This document shows, piece after piece, positions 1 through 9,918 of a DNA stretch of 64,000 nt. Position numbers and translations under genes: made by a program. Location: NCBI RefSeq assembly GCF_027921765.1, contig NZ_BSEJ01000003.1, positions 124,001 to 188,000 of the forward strand, given 5' to 3'. The notes below the pieces were generated by a model, which saw only the letters and a program-made list of their open reading frames with translations, searched no databases and was not told the origin of the DNA. This stretch comes from Microbacterium barkeri. GTDB taxonomy: Bacteria > Actinomycetota > Actinomycetes > Actinomycetales > Microbacteriaceae. Every line of letters starts with the position of its first letter. Positions within the stretch are counted from its first letter, which is position 1.

Positions 1-111
1 CGCGTGCTCGGGATCTCGCCGGCCGCGTATCGCGCGCGCTTCGCGTGCCCCGAGATGGCAGACGGCGACGAGCGGATGGCCGCAGGGGCCGATCCGCTCG
101 TCGCCGCGTAG
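1..111 (+). CDS. C-terminal fragment of an AraC/GlxA-like transcriptional regulator (partial, 5' end outside window)
   Basis: The reading frame is open from the first base to a TAG at 109-111 and gives 36 residues. It begins RVLGISPAAYRARF, which resembles the end of the second helix-turn-helix of AraC-family regulators, where a (G)xSPxxYRxRF stretch is typical. The remaining tail is short and carries no motif. Only the end of the gene is visible, so the sensing domain and target are unknown. The call rests on one short motif. Confidence 0.5.
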   Translation, partial: RVLGISPAAYRARFACPEMADGDERMAAGADPLVAA

Positions 112-120
112 CGCGGGGCG

Positions 121-660
121 TCAGCTCGCGATCGAGATGATGCCGGTCAGGGCGAGCGTGATGAGGGTCGTCCAGCCGACGATCGCGATGCCCTGCCAGA
201 AGAGGATGCGCGCGCGGCCCACGCCGGCGGCGGCGAGCATCGTCGCGGTGAACTGCGTCGGCAGGAGGAGCGGGCCGAGGAGGCTCACGCCAGGGACGCC
301 GTAGCGCACGAGCGCCCGCTGGAACTTCTCCCTGCGGGGCGACGCAGCGGGGGCCGCGACGGCGGTGCCGCCTTCGGTGATCGCGCCGCCGCCCGCGGCG
401 ACCGCCACGCGCTCGCGGTGCCGCGTCACGATCGCGCGTCGGGTGCCCGAGCCGAGGAGCACGAGCGCGGCGACGCAGAGGAAGTTGCCGATCGCGCCGG
501 CCGCGGCGGCGATCGCCGGGTGGATGCCGCCGATGATGCCGATCGCCGCGGCGCCCTCGCCCTCGATGAACGGGACGGCGCCCGCGAGGGCGACGATGAG
601 CGGCTGGACGAGCTCCGGGACCTGGGCGACGAGGTTCTGGAAGGTCTCGATGAGGTTCAT
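121..660 (-). CDS. Small multidrug export-like membrane protein (Sm_multidrug_ex family)
   Basis: This 179-residue integral membrane protein starts at the ATG at 660, behind a GGAGCAC ribosome site; the reading frame continues upstream but without conserved content. Two hydrophobic hairpins (about residues 18-72 and 120-178) flank a charged cytoplasmic linker of roughly 45 residues. The PFIEGEGAAAIG segment near residue 30 and the GPLLLPTQFT segment are characteristic of the family annotated as putative small multi-drug export proteins. Transport activity is assigned by family name only; no substrate can be inferred. It is divergent from the two-component system at 818-2598, and the 157-bp gap holds the candidate operator at 786-799. 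Confidence 0.75.
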   Translation of the reverse strand: MNLIETFQNLVAQVPELVQPLIVALAGAVPFIEGEGAAAIGIIGGIHPAIAAAAGAIGNFLCVAALVLLGSGTRRAIVTRHRERVAVAAGGGAITEGGTAVAAPAASPRREKFQRALVRYGVPGVSLLGPLLLPTQFTATMLAAAGVGRARILFWQGIAIVGWTTLITLALTGIISIAS

Positions 661-785
661 GCTGTGCTCCTGTCGGCTGTGCTGCGGAGGGGTCTCTCCG
701 GCGATGTCTCCACTCCATCGCGCCGCGGCCGATCGCGGCAGTGCCGAGGTGTCACCGGAGTGCGGGCGAGCTGCACGCGCAGGGG

Positions 786-810
786 GTGACATCTGTCACG
801 GCCGTACTGT
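786..810 (+). promoter_or_regulatory. Palindromic operator candidate and -10 element before the first two-component operon
   Basis: A perfect inverted repeat GTGACA-TC-TGTCAC lies at 786-799. Six bases downstream is TACTGT (805-810), a -10-like hexamer placed 7 bases before the GTG at 818, consistent with a leaderless transcript. The palindrome would cover about -32 to -19. The response regulator encoded by this operon is the obvious candidate ligand, but that is inferred from position only. Confidence 0.45.
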
Positions 811-817
811 GGTGAGA

Positions 818-1999
818 GTGAAGGCGACATCGGGGGACGCGCGTCGGGGCGCGATCGATCTGACGCGCGGCATCGCCGCGACATGGTGGTACACGATCAG
901 CGCGGTGATCTTCTTCGAGGCCGTGATCGCCCTGCTCTGGACGACGACCTGGGCTGTCGCGAGTGGGGCCGCGTGGCAGGGGCTCCTCGCCGGAGCCGTC
1001 GGCGTCGTCTGGGTCGCGTGCACCGTGCCCCTCCTCCTCGTGCATCGGTCGCGCAGCGAGTCGGACCCGCTCGTGGCGAAGCGCCTCGTGCCGCTCGTGC
1101 TCGTCGCGGCCGCATCGGGCGCGGTCCTCGGCGTCCTGACGCACAGCTGGCTCCTCGGCCTCCTGCTCCCCGCGCACGCCGTGGTCCTGCTCAACTGGTC
1201 TCGCGGCGTCCGCCTGCGACTCGTCATGGCGCTGACGGCTGCGCTCGCGGCGGCATGGTGGGTCGACGCGCGCGGCGGCGGGGGCATCCTCGCGGTCGAG
1301 GGGGCGCCGATGCTCGCGGCCTTCTGCGTCATGCTGCCGGGCATGGCCGTCCTGTCGCTGTGGTGGTGGGATGTGCTCGTCGCGCTCGACCGCGCGCGCG
1401 TCGCGGAGTCGCGGCTCGCGGCGACGCAGGAGCGGCTCCGAGTCGCGACCGACGTGCACGACCTCCAGGGGCACCACCTCCAGGTGATCGCGCTGCAGCT
1501 CGAGCTGGCCGAGAAGCTCATGGACCGCGGCGAGACCGGCGCGGCGCTCGAGCAGGTGCGAGCCGCGCGGGTGAGCGTCGCGGATGCCACGCAGGGCACG
1601 CGCGACCTCGCGACGCGCTTCCGGTCGGCGCCGCTGTCGGATGAGCTCGCCAACGCGCGCGACCTCCTGCAGGCCGCGGGGGTCGCGGCGGCGCTCGAGA
1701 TGCCCGCGGATGCCGACGAGGCGCCCGGCGCCGTGCTCGGGCCCGTCATCAGGGAGACCACGACCAACGTCCTGCGGCACGGCGGGGGGCGGATGGCGCG
1801 CCTCTCGCTCGCGCGCGTCGACGGCGCATGGCGCTACGAGATCGCGAACGACCGCGCAGGGGCCGCCGAGGCGCGCGACGGCGCCGGCCTCGAGGGGATC
1901 GGACGCCGTGTCGCCGAGGTCGGCGGGCGTCTCGACGTCCGACGGGACCCCGACGCGTTCGCCGTCGTGGTGGAGGTTCCCGAGGAGGTCGTCCGATGA
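818..1999 (+). CDS. Sensor histidine kinase, DesK/NarX-like (HisKA_3)
   Basis: This is the membrane sensor of a two-component system, 393 residues if started at the GTG at 818; GTGs at 809 and 812 are in frame but would lie inside the -10 hexamer. Hydrophobic segments over about residues 20-190 predict five or six membrane passes with no large external domain. The dimerization and phosphoacceptor region reads DVHDLQGHHLQVIALQ, with the HisKA_3 histidine in VHD and an unusual HH after the glycine. A degenerate HATPase_c follows, with an N-box ETTTNVLRH and a G-box GAGLEGIGRR. The stop overlaps the start of the response regulator. The signal is not predictable; the topology resembles membrane-state sensors such as DesK. 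Confidence 0.88.
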   Translation: MKATSGDARRGAIDLTRGIAATWWYTISAVIFFEAVIALLWTTTWAVASGAAWQGLLAGAVGVVWVACTVPLLLVHRSRSESDPLVAKRLVPLVLVAAASGAVLGVLTHSWLLGLLLPAHAVVLLNWSRGVRLRLVMALTAALAAAWWVDARGGGGILAVEGAPMLAAFCVMLPGMAVLSLWWWDVLVALDRARVAESRLAATQERLRVATDVHDLQGHHLQVIALQLELAEKLMDRGETGAALEQVRAARVSVADATQGTRDLATRFRSAPLSDELANARDLLQAAGVAAALEMPADADEAPGAVLGPVIRETTTNVLRHGGGRMARLSLARVDGAWRYEIANDRAGAAEARDGAGLEGIGRRVAEVGGRLDVRRDPDAFAVVVEVPEEVVR

Positions 2000-2598
2000 T
2001 CCGCGTGCTGCTCGCCGACGACGAGGCGATGATCCGCTCCGCGCTCGCGGCGCTCCTGCGCCTCGAGGACGACATCGAGGTCGTGGCCGAGTGCGCCGAC
2101 GGCTCCGAGGCGGTCGCGGAGGCGCTGCGCGTCGAGCCGGACGTCTGCCTCCTCGACCTCGAGATGCCGGGTCTGGACGGCGTCGAGGTCGCCGCGCAGT
2201 TGAGCCGGCGCATCGCGACGCGGTGCGTGGTCGTCACGCGCCATGCGCGGCCGGGCGTGCTGCGCCGCGCGCTCTCCTCGGGCGTCGCGGGGTTCCTGCC
2301 GAAGTCGCGCGGCGCGGGCGAGGTGGCCCAGGTCATCCGGCGAGTCGCAGCCGGTGGCCGGTACGTCGACCCGGAGATCGCGGCCGACGCCCTCGCGGAC
2401 GAGCGCTGCCCGCTCACCCCGCGCGAGCTCGACGTGCTGCGCGTGGGACGACGCGGCGAGACCACGGGGCAGATCGCGCGCTCGCTGTCTCTCGCGCCGG
2501 GCACGGTCCGGAACCACATCTCGGTGATCCTCGGCAAGCTCGGGGTCGAGACACGGCAGCAGGCCGTGCTCGTCGCCGAGGAGAGCGGCTGGATCTGA
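1996..2598 (+). CDS. NarL/LuxR-type response regulator (DesR-like)
   Basis: This 200-residue protein has an N-terminal receiver domain (acidic pair in LLADDE, phosphoacceptor Asp54 in LLDLEMPGLDG, conserved Thr in VVVTRH, Lys in LPKS) and a C-terminal LuxR helix-turn-helix (LTPRELDVLRV to TVRNHISVILGKLGVETR, about residues 135-190). The ATG overlaps the kinase stop by four bases, so the pair is translationally coupled. Its likely targets are its own promoter and perhaps the divergent export gene. No terminator is obvious before the clpB promoter, 90 bp downstream. Confidence 0.9.
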   Translation: MIRVLLADDEAMIRSALAALLRLEDDIEVVAECADGSEAVAEALRVEPDVCLLDLEMPGLDGVEVAAQLSRRIATRCVVVTRHARPGVLRRALSSGVAGFLPKSRGAGEVAQVIRRVAAGGRYVDPEIAADALADERCPLTPRELDVLRVGRRGETTGQIARSLSLAPGTVRNHISVILGKLGVETRQQAVLVAEESGWI

Positions 2599-2634
2599 GC
2601 CGCGCCCTTCCCCGCGGGTCGGGTGGCTGATAAA

Positions 2635-2677
2635 CTTGAGTCACTTCGACTCAGGTTTAGAGTCACCGTGACTCAGG
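2635..2677 (+). promoter_or_regulatory. Two HspR-type HAIR boxes and promoter of clpB
   Basis: CTTGAGT-N7-ACTCAGG at 2635-2655 differs by one base from the HAIR consensus CTTGAGT-N7-ACTCAAG known for HspR repressors of actinobacterial dnaK and clpB. A second copy with the same spacing, weaker on its left arm (TTAGAGT-N7-ACTCAGG), lies at 2657-2677. The first left arm supplies a -35-like TTGAGT (2636-2641), and TAGAGT at 2658-2663 is a plausible -10 with a 16-bp spacer, so HspR would sit directly on the promoter. The hspR gene is not in this window. Confidence 0.82.
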
Positions 2678-2687
2678 GAGGACAGGA

Positions 2688-4835
<2,148 letters not shown>

Positions 4836-4846
4836 GTCCGGCCGAA

Positions 4847-4892
4847 CGCACGGAGCCGGCCCCGGGAGGATTCCCGGGGCCGGCTCCGTGCG
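4847..4892. terminator. Strong bidirectional terminator between clpB and the nitroreductase gene
   Basis: A perfect 21-bp inverted repeat with a four-base loop (GGAT) lies 11 bases after clpB and 9 bases after the convergent gene. It has no U-tract on the clpB side, as is usual in high-GC actinobacteria. Its position between convergent stops fits a shared terminator. Confidence 0.88.
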
Positions 4893-4901
4893 CTCGTCAG
4901 G

Positions 4902-5492
4902 TCAGCGCGCGTCGACGATGACCGTCTCGGCGAGCGGACGGCGCTCGCGCGGCGCGGTCTCGCGCTCGCGGAGCGCCTCGGGGAGGGCGTCGACGTCGCC
5001 GAGCTCGCCGAGCGCGACCACGGTCGTCGGGGCGAAGCGCGCGTCGAGCGAGAAGCGCTCGCGCACGACCTCGGGGTCGAAGCCGCTCATCTGGTGGACG
5101 ACGAGGCCGTCGTGGTGGGCCTGCACCGAGAGGTGCGCGACGGCCTGGCCCAGGTCGTAGACCGCGTGCGTGTTCGCGCGGCCCTCCTCGTTCGCCGTCT
5201 CGGCGACCGCGACGATGAGGACGGCGGCGTTCGCGGCCCAGAGCTGGTTGAACTCGACGAGCGACTCGACAACCGACGCATGCTCGGCCGTGCCGCGGCG
5301 CGCGACGATGAACCGCCAGGGCTGCACGTTGTAGGCCGACGGGCTCCAGCGGGCGGCCTCGAGGGCGCTCGCGAGCTTGGCCTCGTCGACGGCGCCGGTC
5401 GCGTCGTAGGCGCGCGGGCTCCAGCGGTCGGCGAGGACATCGAGGACGGGGTGGTCGGTGGCCGCGGTGCGGTCGAGGGTCGTGGCGCCCAT
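4902..5492 (-). CDS. Nitroreductase-family FMN oxidoreductase
   Basis: The 196-residue product belongs to the nitroreductase family of FMN-dependent NAD(P)H oxidoreductases, which reduce nitroaromatics, quinones or related acceptors. The N-terminal RWSPRAYD segment (FMN phosphate contact) and SAYNVQPWRFIV (about residues 53-64) are diagnostic; AHLSVQAHHDGL and the C-terminal ETVIVDAR complete the fold. The start at 5492 has an AAGGAG site six bases upstream; the frame extends 39 codons further without conserved content. A TACAAT hexamer on the minus strand at 5566-5571 is a possible -10. The natural substrate is unknown. Confidence 0.88.
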   Translation of the reverse strand: MGATTLDRTAATDHPVLDVLADRWSPRAYDATGAVDEAKLASALEAARWSPSAYNVQPWRFIVARRGTAEHASVVESLVEFNQLWAANAAVLIVAVAETANEEGRANTHAVYDLGQAVAHLSVQAHHDGLVVHQMSGFDPEVVRERFSLDARFAPTTVVALGELGDVDALPEALRERETAPRERRPLAETVIVDAR

Positions 5493-5616
5493 GGCGTGCT
5501 CCTTGCTGGTCGGTGGACTCGGTGGGCGCCGTTGCCCGATGGGAGAGGGAACCTCCGCGGGGACGATTGTATTCCGGCGCATGCTCTTCGCCGCGAGCCG
5601 ACGCAACACGCGGAAA

Positions 5617-5656
5617 CGCGAGACGCCGCCGCCCGCGAGGGCGACGGCGTCTCGCG
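5617..5656 (-). terminator. Terminator after the first ABC exporter operon
   Basis: A 12-bp perfect stem (CGCGAGACGCCG and its complement) with a 16-base loop lies 9 bases beyond the stop of the permease gene. It is placed to end transcription of the 7673-5665 operon. Confidence 0.65.
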
Positions 5657-5664
5657 CGTCGGGC

Positions 5665-6792
5665 TCAGCCCTTCAGAGCGTCCTTGAGCTTGACGCGCGC
5701 GCCCATCCGCAGCAGCGAGTTCTCGTAGATCTTGGCGCCGAGCGCGATCACGAGCACGCACGAGCCGAGCAGCACGACGAGCGAGAGGAGCGGCTCCCAC
5801 CACTGCGCCTCGTTGAAGAAGAGGCGCAGCGGCATCCCGACCGCGGCCGAGAACGGCACGTACGACAGGATCGTCATGACGAGGGGGTTGTCGCCGAGGA
5901 AGATGACGAGGAAGTACGGGATCATCGTCAGGTAGATGAGCGGCGTGAGGGTCGGACCCGAGTCCTCCTGCCGGGAGACGAGCGAGCCCGCAGCGGCGAA
6001 CATGGCCGCGAGCAGGATGAATCCGAAGAGGAAGAACACGGCGAACCAGACCATGGGCGCGCCGAGCCCCTGGAGGAACTCCGTCTGCCCCGTCACGATG
6101 AGGCCCACGACGGCGACCGCGATGAGCACCACGATCTGCGCGAGGGCGAGGATGGTGTTGCCGAGCACCTTCCCCGCGAGCAGCACGCGGGCCGGGATCG
6201 CCGAGATGAGGATCTCGACGACGCGGGTCTGCTTCTCCTCGATCACGCTCTGCGTGATGGGCGTGCCGAACGACATCGCGGCCATGAAGAAGACCATGCC
6301 GAACACGATCCCGAGGATGTAGCGCAGGGGGCTCTCCTCCCCCGCCCCCGCATCCAGCAGCTCGACCGTCGGCGACAGCGACAGCGCCGCGATGACCGAG
6401 GCCGGCGCCTCGCTCTGCGCGATGACGGTGACACCGGTCGGCGACGCGTCGTCCTGCACGGCGGCCGCATCCACCTCCCCCGCCGTGACGAGCTGCTCGG
6501 CCTCGGCTCGATCGTCGACCTCGATGACCTCGAGGCCGTCCGCCGCGCGCAGCTGCGCGGCCACGGCCTGCGTCGCGGCGACCGGCGTCGTGCCCCCTCC
6601 TGCGGCGGAGAAGCCCATCCACAGCACCGCCGCGAGAGCGCCGAGCACGAGGATGGCGGTCGAGATGAGGAACGCCTTGCTGCGCAGCTTCGCGGCGAGC
6701 TCGCGCTCGGCGACGAGCCACACGCTCTGCGCGGTCGTGGGGGCGGGCGCAGGGGTGCGGTGCGTCGACCGCACGCTCGTGGGGGTGCTCAC
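5665..6792 (-). CDS. ABC exporter permease, NatB/ABC2_membrane_3 type
   Basis: This 375-residue membrane subunit pairs with the ATPase encoded just upstream. It has one N-terminal membrane span (AFLISTAILVLGALAAVLW), an extracytoplasmic region of about 100 residues, and a block of five to six spans in the C-terminal half, the usual layout of NatB-like proteins that extrude sodium ions, lipids or drugs. The GTG start at 6792 overlaps the ATPase stop by four bases. The FFMAAMSFGTPITQSVIEEKQTR stretch, seen here in two parts as MAAMSFGTP and VIEEKQTRVVEIL, is the conserved coupling region. The substrate is unknown. Confidence 0.88.
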   Translation of the reverse strand: MSTPTSVRSTHRTPAPAPTTAQSVWLVAERELAAKLRSKAFLISTAILVLGALAAVLWMGFSAAGGGTTPVAATQAVAAQLRAADGLEVIEVDDRAEAEQLVTAGEVDAAAVQDDASPTGVTVIAQSEAPASVIAALSLSPTVELLDAGAGEESPLRYILGIVFGMVFFMAAMSFGTPITQSVIEEKQTRVVEILISAIPARVLLAGKVLGNTILALAQIVVLIAVAVVGLIVTGQTEFLQGLGAPMVWFAVFFLFGFILLAAMFAAAGSLVSRQEDSGPTLTPLIYLTMIPYFLVIFLGDNPLVMTILSYVPFSAAVGMPLRLFFNEAQWWEPLLSLVVLLGSCVLVIALGAKIYENSLLRMGARVKLKDALKG

Positions 6793-7673
6793 TGGATGAC
6801 CTCCTTGAAGATCTGGGAGAGCGAGGGGTGCTGGGGCGCGAAGCTCGCGACCGCCCCGAGGTCGACGGCCTTGCGCAGCACGCGCTGCGCCGTGTCGTCG
6901 GAGTCGACGTCGAAGACCGCGAAGCCGCCCGCGAAGTCGACCACCTGCACGCCGGGCTCGGCGCGGAGCCAGCCGGCATCGCCATCCGACACGAGCTCGT
7001 AGCGGTTCGTCGCGTGCTGCTCGCGGAGGGCATCCCGCCCGCCGGCCGCGCGGATGGTGCCGCCCGCGATGATGACCAGGTCGTCGCACAGGCGCTCGAC
7101 GACGTCGAGCTGATGCGACGAGAACAGCACGGAGACGCCGTCGGCCGCGCGCTGCTGCAGGACCGACGCGACGGTCTCGACCGCGAGCGGATCGAGCCCC
7201 GAGAAGGGCTCGTCGAGGATGAGCACGCGCGGCTCGTGCACGAGCGACGCGGCGATCTGCGCGCGCTGCTGGTTGCCGAGCGAGAGGGTCTCGACGTTGT
7301 CGCCCAGGCGCTCGGCGAGGCCGAGCTGCTCGAGCAGCTCGGTGGCCCTGCGGGTGGCCTCCGCCCTGCCGAAGCCGTGCAGGCGGGCGAGGTAGACGAT
7401 GTGGTCGAGGACCTTCATCTTGGGGTACAGGCCCCGCTCCTCGGGCATGTAGCCGAAGTTGCGGCGCTCCTCCGGCGTGAGCGGCGCGCCGTCGAGCGTG
7501 ACCTCTCCCCCGTCGCGGGCGAGCAGGCCGAGGACGATCCGCATCGTCGTCGTCTTGCCCGCGCCGTTGCCGCCGACGAAGCCCGTGAGGCGGCCGGGCG
7601 CGACGTCGAACGAGACGTCGTCGAGCACCTGCCGCTCGCCGTATCGCTTGGTGATCCCGCGCAGTCTCAGCAT
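6789..7673 (-). CDS. ABC exporter ATP-binding protein, NatA type
   Basis: The 294-residue ATPase carries Walker A GGNGAGKTTTMR, signature LSLGNQQRAQIA, Walker B VLILDEPFSGLDP and the H-loop SSHQ. A C-terminal extension of roughly 80 residues is typical of the DrrA/NatA group. The chosen ATG at 7673 has an AAGGGAG ribosome site nine bases upstream; ten extra in-frame codons upstream contain no conserved sequence. It is translationally coupled to the permease. The divergon-like arrangement with the two-component system upstream on the same strand suggests that the system may control this exporter. Confidence 0.9.
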   Translation of the reverse strand: MLRLRGITKRYGERQVLDDVSFDVAPGRLTGFVGGNGAGKTTTMRIVLGLLARDGGEVTLDGAPLTPEERRNFGYMPEERGLYPKMKVLDHIVYLARLHGFGRAEATRRATELLEQLGLAERLGDNVETLSLGNQQRAQIAASLVHEPRVLILDEPFSGLDPLAVETVASVLQQRAADGVSVLFSSHQLDVVERLCDDLVIIAGGTIRAAGGRDALREQHATNRYELVSDGDAGWLRAEPGVQVVDFAGGFAVFDVDSDDTAQRVLRKAVDLGAVASFAPQHPSLSQIFKEVIQ

Positions 7674-7691
7674 CCGCGCTCCCTTCCTCAT

Positions 7692-7706
7692 CGTGTGCTT
7701 CACACG
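7692..7706 (-). promoter_or_regulatory. Inverted repeat upstream of the ABC exporter genes
   Basis: CGTGTG-CTT-CACACG is a 15-base inverted repeat beginning 19 bases before the ATPase start codon. Its location just upstream of the ribosome site fits an operator. No protein can be assigned to it with confidence. Confidence 0.35.
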
Positions 7707-7719
7707 CTACGGACGGGCG

Positions 7720-7760
7720 CGGAGGCGCGCGTCCCCCGCGGGGAGGAACGCGCGCCTCCG
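7720..7760 (-). terminator. Terminator after the second two-component operon
   Basis: A 13-bp perfect stem (CGGAGGCGCGCGT and its complement) with a 15-base loop lies 33 bases beyond the response-regulator stop. It separates that operon from the exporter operon on the same strand. Confidence 0.65.
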
Positions 7761-7792
7761 TCGCGCGGGGGAGCCGCCTCCCGCGCGAGGCG

Positions 7793-8449
7793 TCAGGTCA
7801 GCCCATGCCGGTGCGCGTATACGACGGCGGCGACACGGTCGCGCGCACCGAGCTTCAGCAGCAGGTTCGACACATGGGTCTTGACGGTCGCCTCGCCGAT
7901 GTACAGCTCCCGGGCGATCTCGCTGTTGCTCATGGCCCGGGCGAGCAGCCGCAGCACCTCGAGCTCGCGCTCCGTGAGACCCGCCGCAGACGGGTCCGCA
8001 GGGCCTGCGAACGCGGCAGGGGCGGACGCCGTGTGCCGCTCGATGACGCGCCGCGTCACCTCGGGAGCGAGCAGAGCGTCGCCTGCGGCGACGACCCGCA
8101 CGGCGCCCACGAGCTCCTCGGGCCCCGCATTCTTGAGCAGGAATCCACTGGCACCGGCGTCGAGCGCGGAGAAGAGGTAGTCGTCGCGGTCGAAGGTCGT
8201 CACGATGACGACCTGAGCCGCCGTTCCGGCCGCGACGATGCGGCGCGTGGCCTCGATGCCGTCCATGTCGGGCATCTGGACATCCATGCAGACGACGTCG
8301 GGGCGCAGCTCGGCCGCGCGGGCGACCGCCTCCTCCCCCGTGGCCGCCTCCCCCGCGACGTCGATCCCCGACGCCTCGAGGATCATCCGGAAGCCGGCGC
8401 GCATCGTGGCGTGATCGTCGACGAGCAGGACGCGGATGGGCGAGGTCAT
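7793..8449 (-). CDS. NarL/LuxR-type response regulator
   Basis: The 218-residue protein has a receiver domain (DD at 11-12, phosphoacceptor Asp56 in CMDVQMPDMDG, Thr in VIVTTFD, Lys in FLLKN) and a C-terminal LuxR-type DNA-binding domain (LTERELEVLRLLAR to TVKTHVSNLLLKLGARDR). Its start overlaps the kinase stop by four bases. A linker rich in Ala and Pro (about residues 135-150) joins the domains. It probably regulates its own operon and the neighbouring ABC exporter; this is inferred from gene order. Confidence 0.92.
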   Translation of the reverse strand: MTSPIRVLLVDDHATMRAGFRMILEASGIDVAGEAATGEEAVARAAELRPDVVCMDVQMPDMDGIEATRRIVAAGTAAQVVIVTTFDRDDYLFSALDAGASGFLLKNAGPEELVGAVRVVAAGDALLAPEVTRRVIERHTASAPAAFAGPADPSAAGLTERELEVLRLLARAMSNSEIARELYIGEATVKTHVSNLLLKLGARDRVAAVVYAHRHGLT

Positions 8450-9765
8450 GACGGCTCCTCCTCTGCGGTGACGGGCGCGGCCAGCGGCACGGTCACGCGC
8501 ACGAGGTAGCCGCCCTGCTCGCGCGGGCGGAGCTCGAGCTGGCCGCCCGAGGCGATCGCGCGCTCGCGCATCCCCAGCTGGCCGAGGCCTGGACGCGCAT
8601 CGAGCGCGACGCGGCCGGTGTTGACGACCTCGAGCTCGACGGCGTCCGGGGTGTAGCGCACGCGCATCTCGGCGCGGGCGTCGGGGCCGCCGTGCCGACG
8701 GGCGTTGGTGAGCGCCTCCTGCGCGATGCGGTACAGGTTGACCTGCACGAGGTCGGGGACGGGCACCGGGTCGCCCACGACGACGTGCCGCGTGGGCGTC
8801 CCCGAGGCGGTCATCACCTCCGCGAGGGCGGGCAGCCCCTCGAGGGTGAGCGTCGAGGGCGCGCCGACCGCGAAGTCGGGATCGCCGTCGAGCGACCGGA
8901 GGGTGTCGAGGAGGTGGCGGAGCTCCGCGATCGCCGAGCGCGCCGACTGCTCGACGACCGAGAGGGCGCGGCGCGCCGCCTCCGGGTCGCGCTCGATCAC
9001 GGTGCGGGCGGCCCCCGCCTGCACGCCCATGGCCGAGACGTGATGGGCGACGACGTCGTGCAGCTCGCGCGCGATCCGCACGCGGTCGAGGGCGACCGCC
9101 TGGGCCGCGGTGAGCTCGCGCTCCTCCTCGAGCTCGCGCGTGCGCCGCTGCAGCACCGCGCGGTCGCGCGCGGCGGCATATGCCCGATTGCCCATATAGT
9201 AGGCGCCGCCGAAATACGCGGCGTTGATGAGCCACATGAGCAGCATGTAGGCGATGTACGGGGAGAGTCCGCCCGGGAAGTTCTCCTGGAGCGCTTCGGT
9301 GTCGGTCGCGCCGACGAAGGTCGTGACGAGCAGCCACACGAACATGCCGACGATGATGACGACGCGCGCGAGCGCGGCCCGGCGTCGATCGTCGACCCAG
9401 GCGCCGATCGTGAACATGCCGATGAACATCGTCACCTGGCTGACGTAGATCTCCGGAACCTGGAACGACGTGGCCACGAAGTACGCGGTGCAGATCACGG
9501 CCGCGACCGTGACGGGAAACCGTCGGCGCAGCGCGAGCGGCAGGGTCATGAACACGCTCGCGAGGAGCGACCACCCCGCGTTCTCGGGCTCCGTGAGGTA
9601 CGCGCCGGAGACGGCGGTCAGGGCGATGCTCACGATGGCCGCACCGAAGAGCGCGACCGCGAGGATCGCGTCCTTGCGCAGGTCCCGTGGCGTGACGCGC
9701 CGATTCAGCGGCTCTGATTCGTCGATCTCCGCCTCGGGCTCGGCGGGCGCGGTCGTGGCGGTCAT
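8446..9765 (-). CDS. Sensor histidine kinase with HisKA_3 domain
   Basis: This 439-residue kinase has a charged N-terminal tail of about 45 residues, four or five membrane spans (residues about 48-200), a coiled region, the phosphoacceptor motif RIARELHDVVAHHVSAM and an HATPase_c domain (N-box IAQEALTNARRHG, G-box GLGQLGMRERA). The ATG at 9765 is preceded on the minus strand by TACGGT (9777-9772) at six bases, matching the leaderless pattern of this window. An in-frame upstream extension of 55 codons contains no domain and crosses the divergent VOC promoter region, so it was not used. The stimulus is unknown. Confidence 0.9.
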   Translation of the reverse strand: MTATTAPAEPEAEIDESEPLNRRVTPRDLRKDAILAVALFGAAIVSIALTAVSGAYLTEPENAGWSLLASVFMTLPLALRRRFPVTVAAVICTAYFVATSFQVPEIYVSQVTMFIGMFTIGAWVDDRRRAALARVVIIVGMFVWLLVTTFVGATDTEALQENFPGGLSPYIAYMLLMWLINAAYFGGAYYMGNRAYAAARDRAVLQRRTRELEEERELTAAQAVALDRVRIARELHDVVAHHVSAMGVQAGAARTVIERDPEAARRALSVVEQSARSAIAELRHLLDTLRSLDGDPDFAVGAPSTLTLEGLPALAEVMTASGTPTRHVVVGDPVPVPDLVQVNLYRIAQEALTNARRHGGPDARAEMRVRYTPDAVELEVVNTGRVALDARPGLGQLGMRERAIASGGQLELRPREQGGYLVRVTVPLAAPVTAEEEPS

Positions 9766-9819
9766 CCCTCCACCGTAGGCATTCTGCGCCGTCCGGACAT
9801 CCGTCGCGAGACGGAAGAA

Positions 9820-9855
9820 CTTGCTCTTGACAAGCGTGCTTGCTTTTAACAAGCT
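9820..9855 (+). promoter_or_regulatory. Promoter with overlapping CTTG/CAAG inverted repeats before the VOC-HxlR operon
   Basis: TTGACA at 9827-9832 is a consensus -35, with a weak -10 candidate CAAGCT at 9850-9855 (17-bp spacer). Several CTTG and CAAG half-sites overlap it: CTTG-A-CAAG (9826-9834), CAAGC-GT-GCTTG (9831-9842) and GCTTG-N7-CAAGC (9838-9854). Such dense dyads within the core promoter are typical of autorepression. The HxlR-family protein of the operon is the natural candidate. Confidence 0.5.
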
Positions 9856-9918
9856 GGTGCCGTGCCGCACAGAGGCGGCGCGAAACCGACCAGAGCGATA
9901 CGCGAGGAGCACACCGTC

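Noticed and set aside
365-817. N-terminal extension of the first histidine kinase frame
   Set aside because: The extension overlaps the whole export-protein gene on the other strand and includes the -10 and palindrome; the GTG at 818 fits the leaderless pattern.
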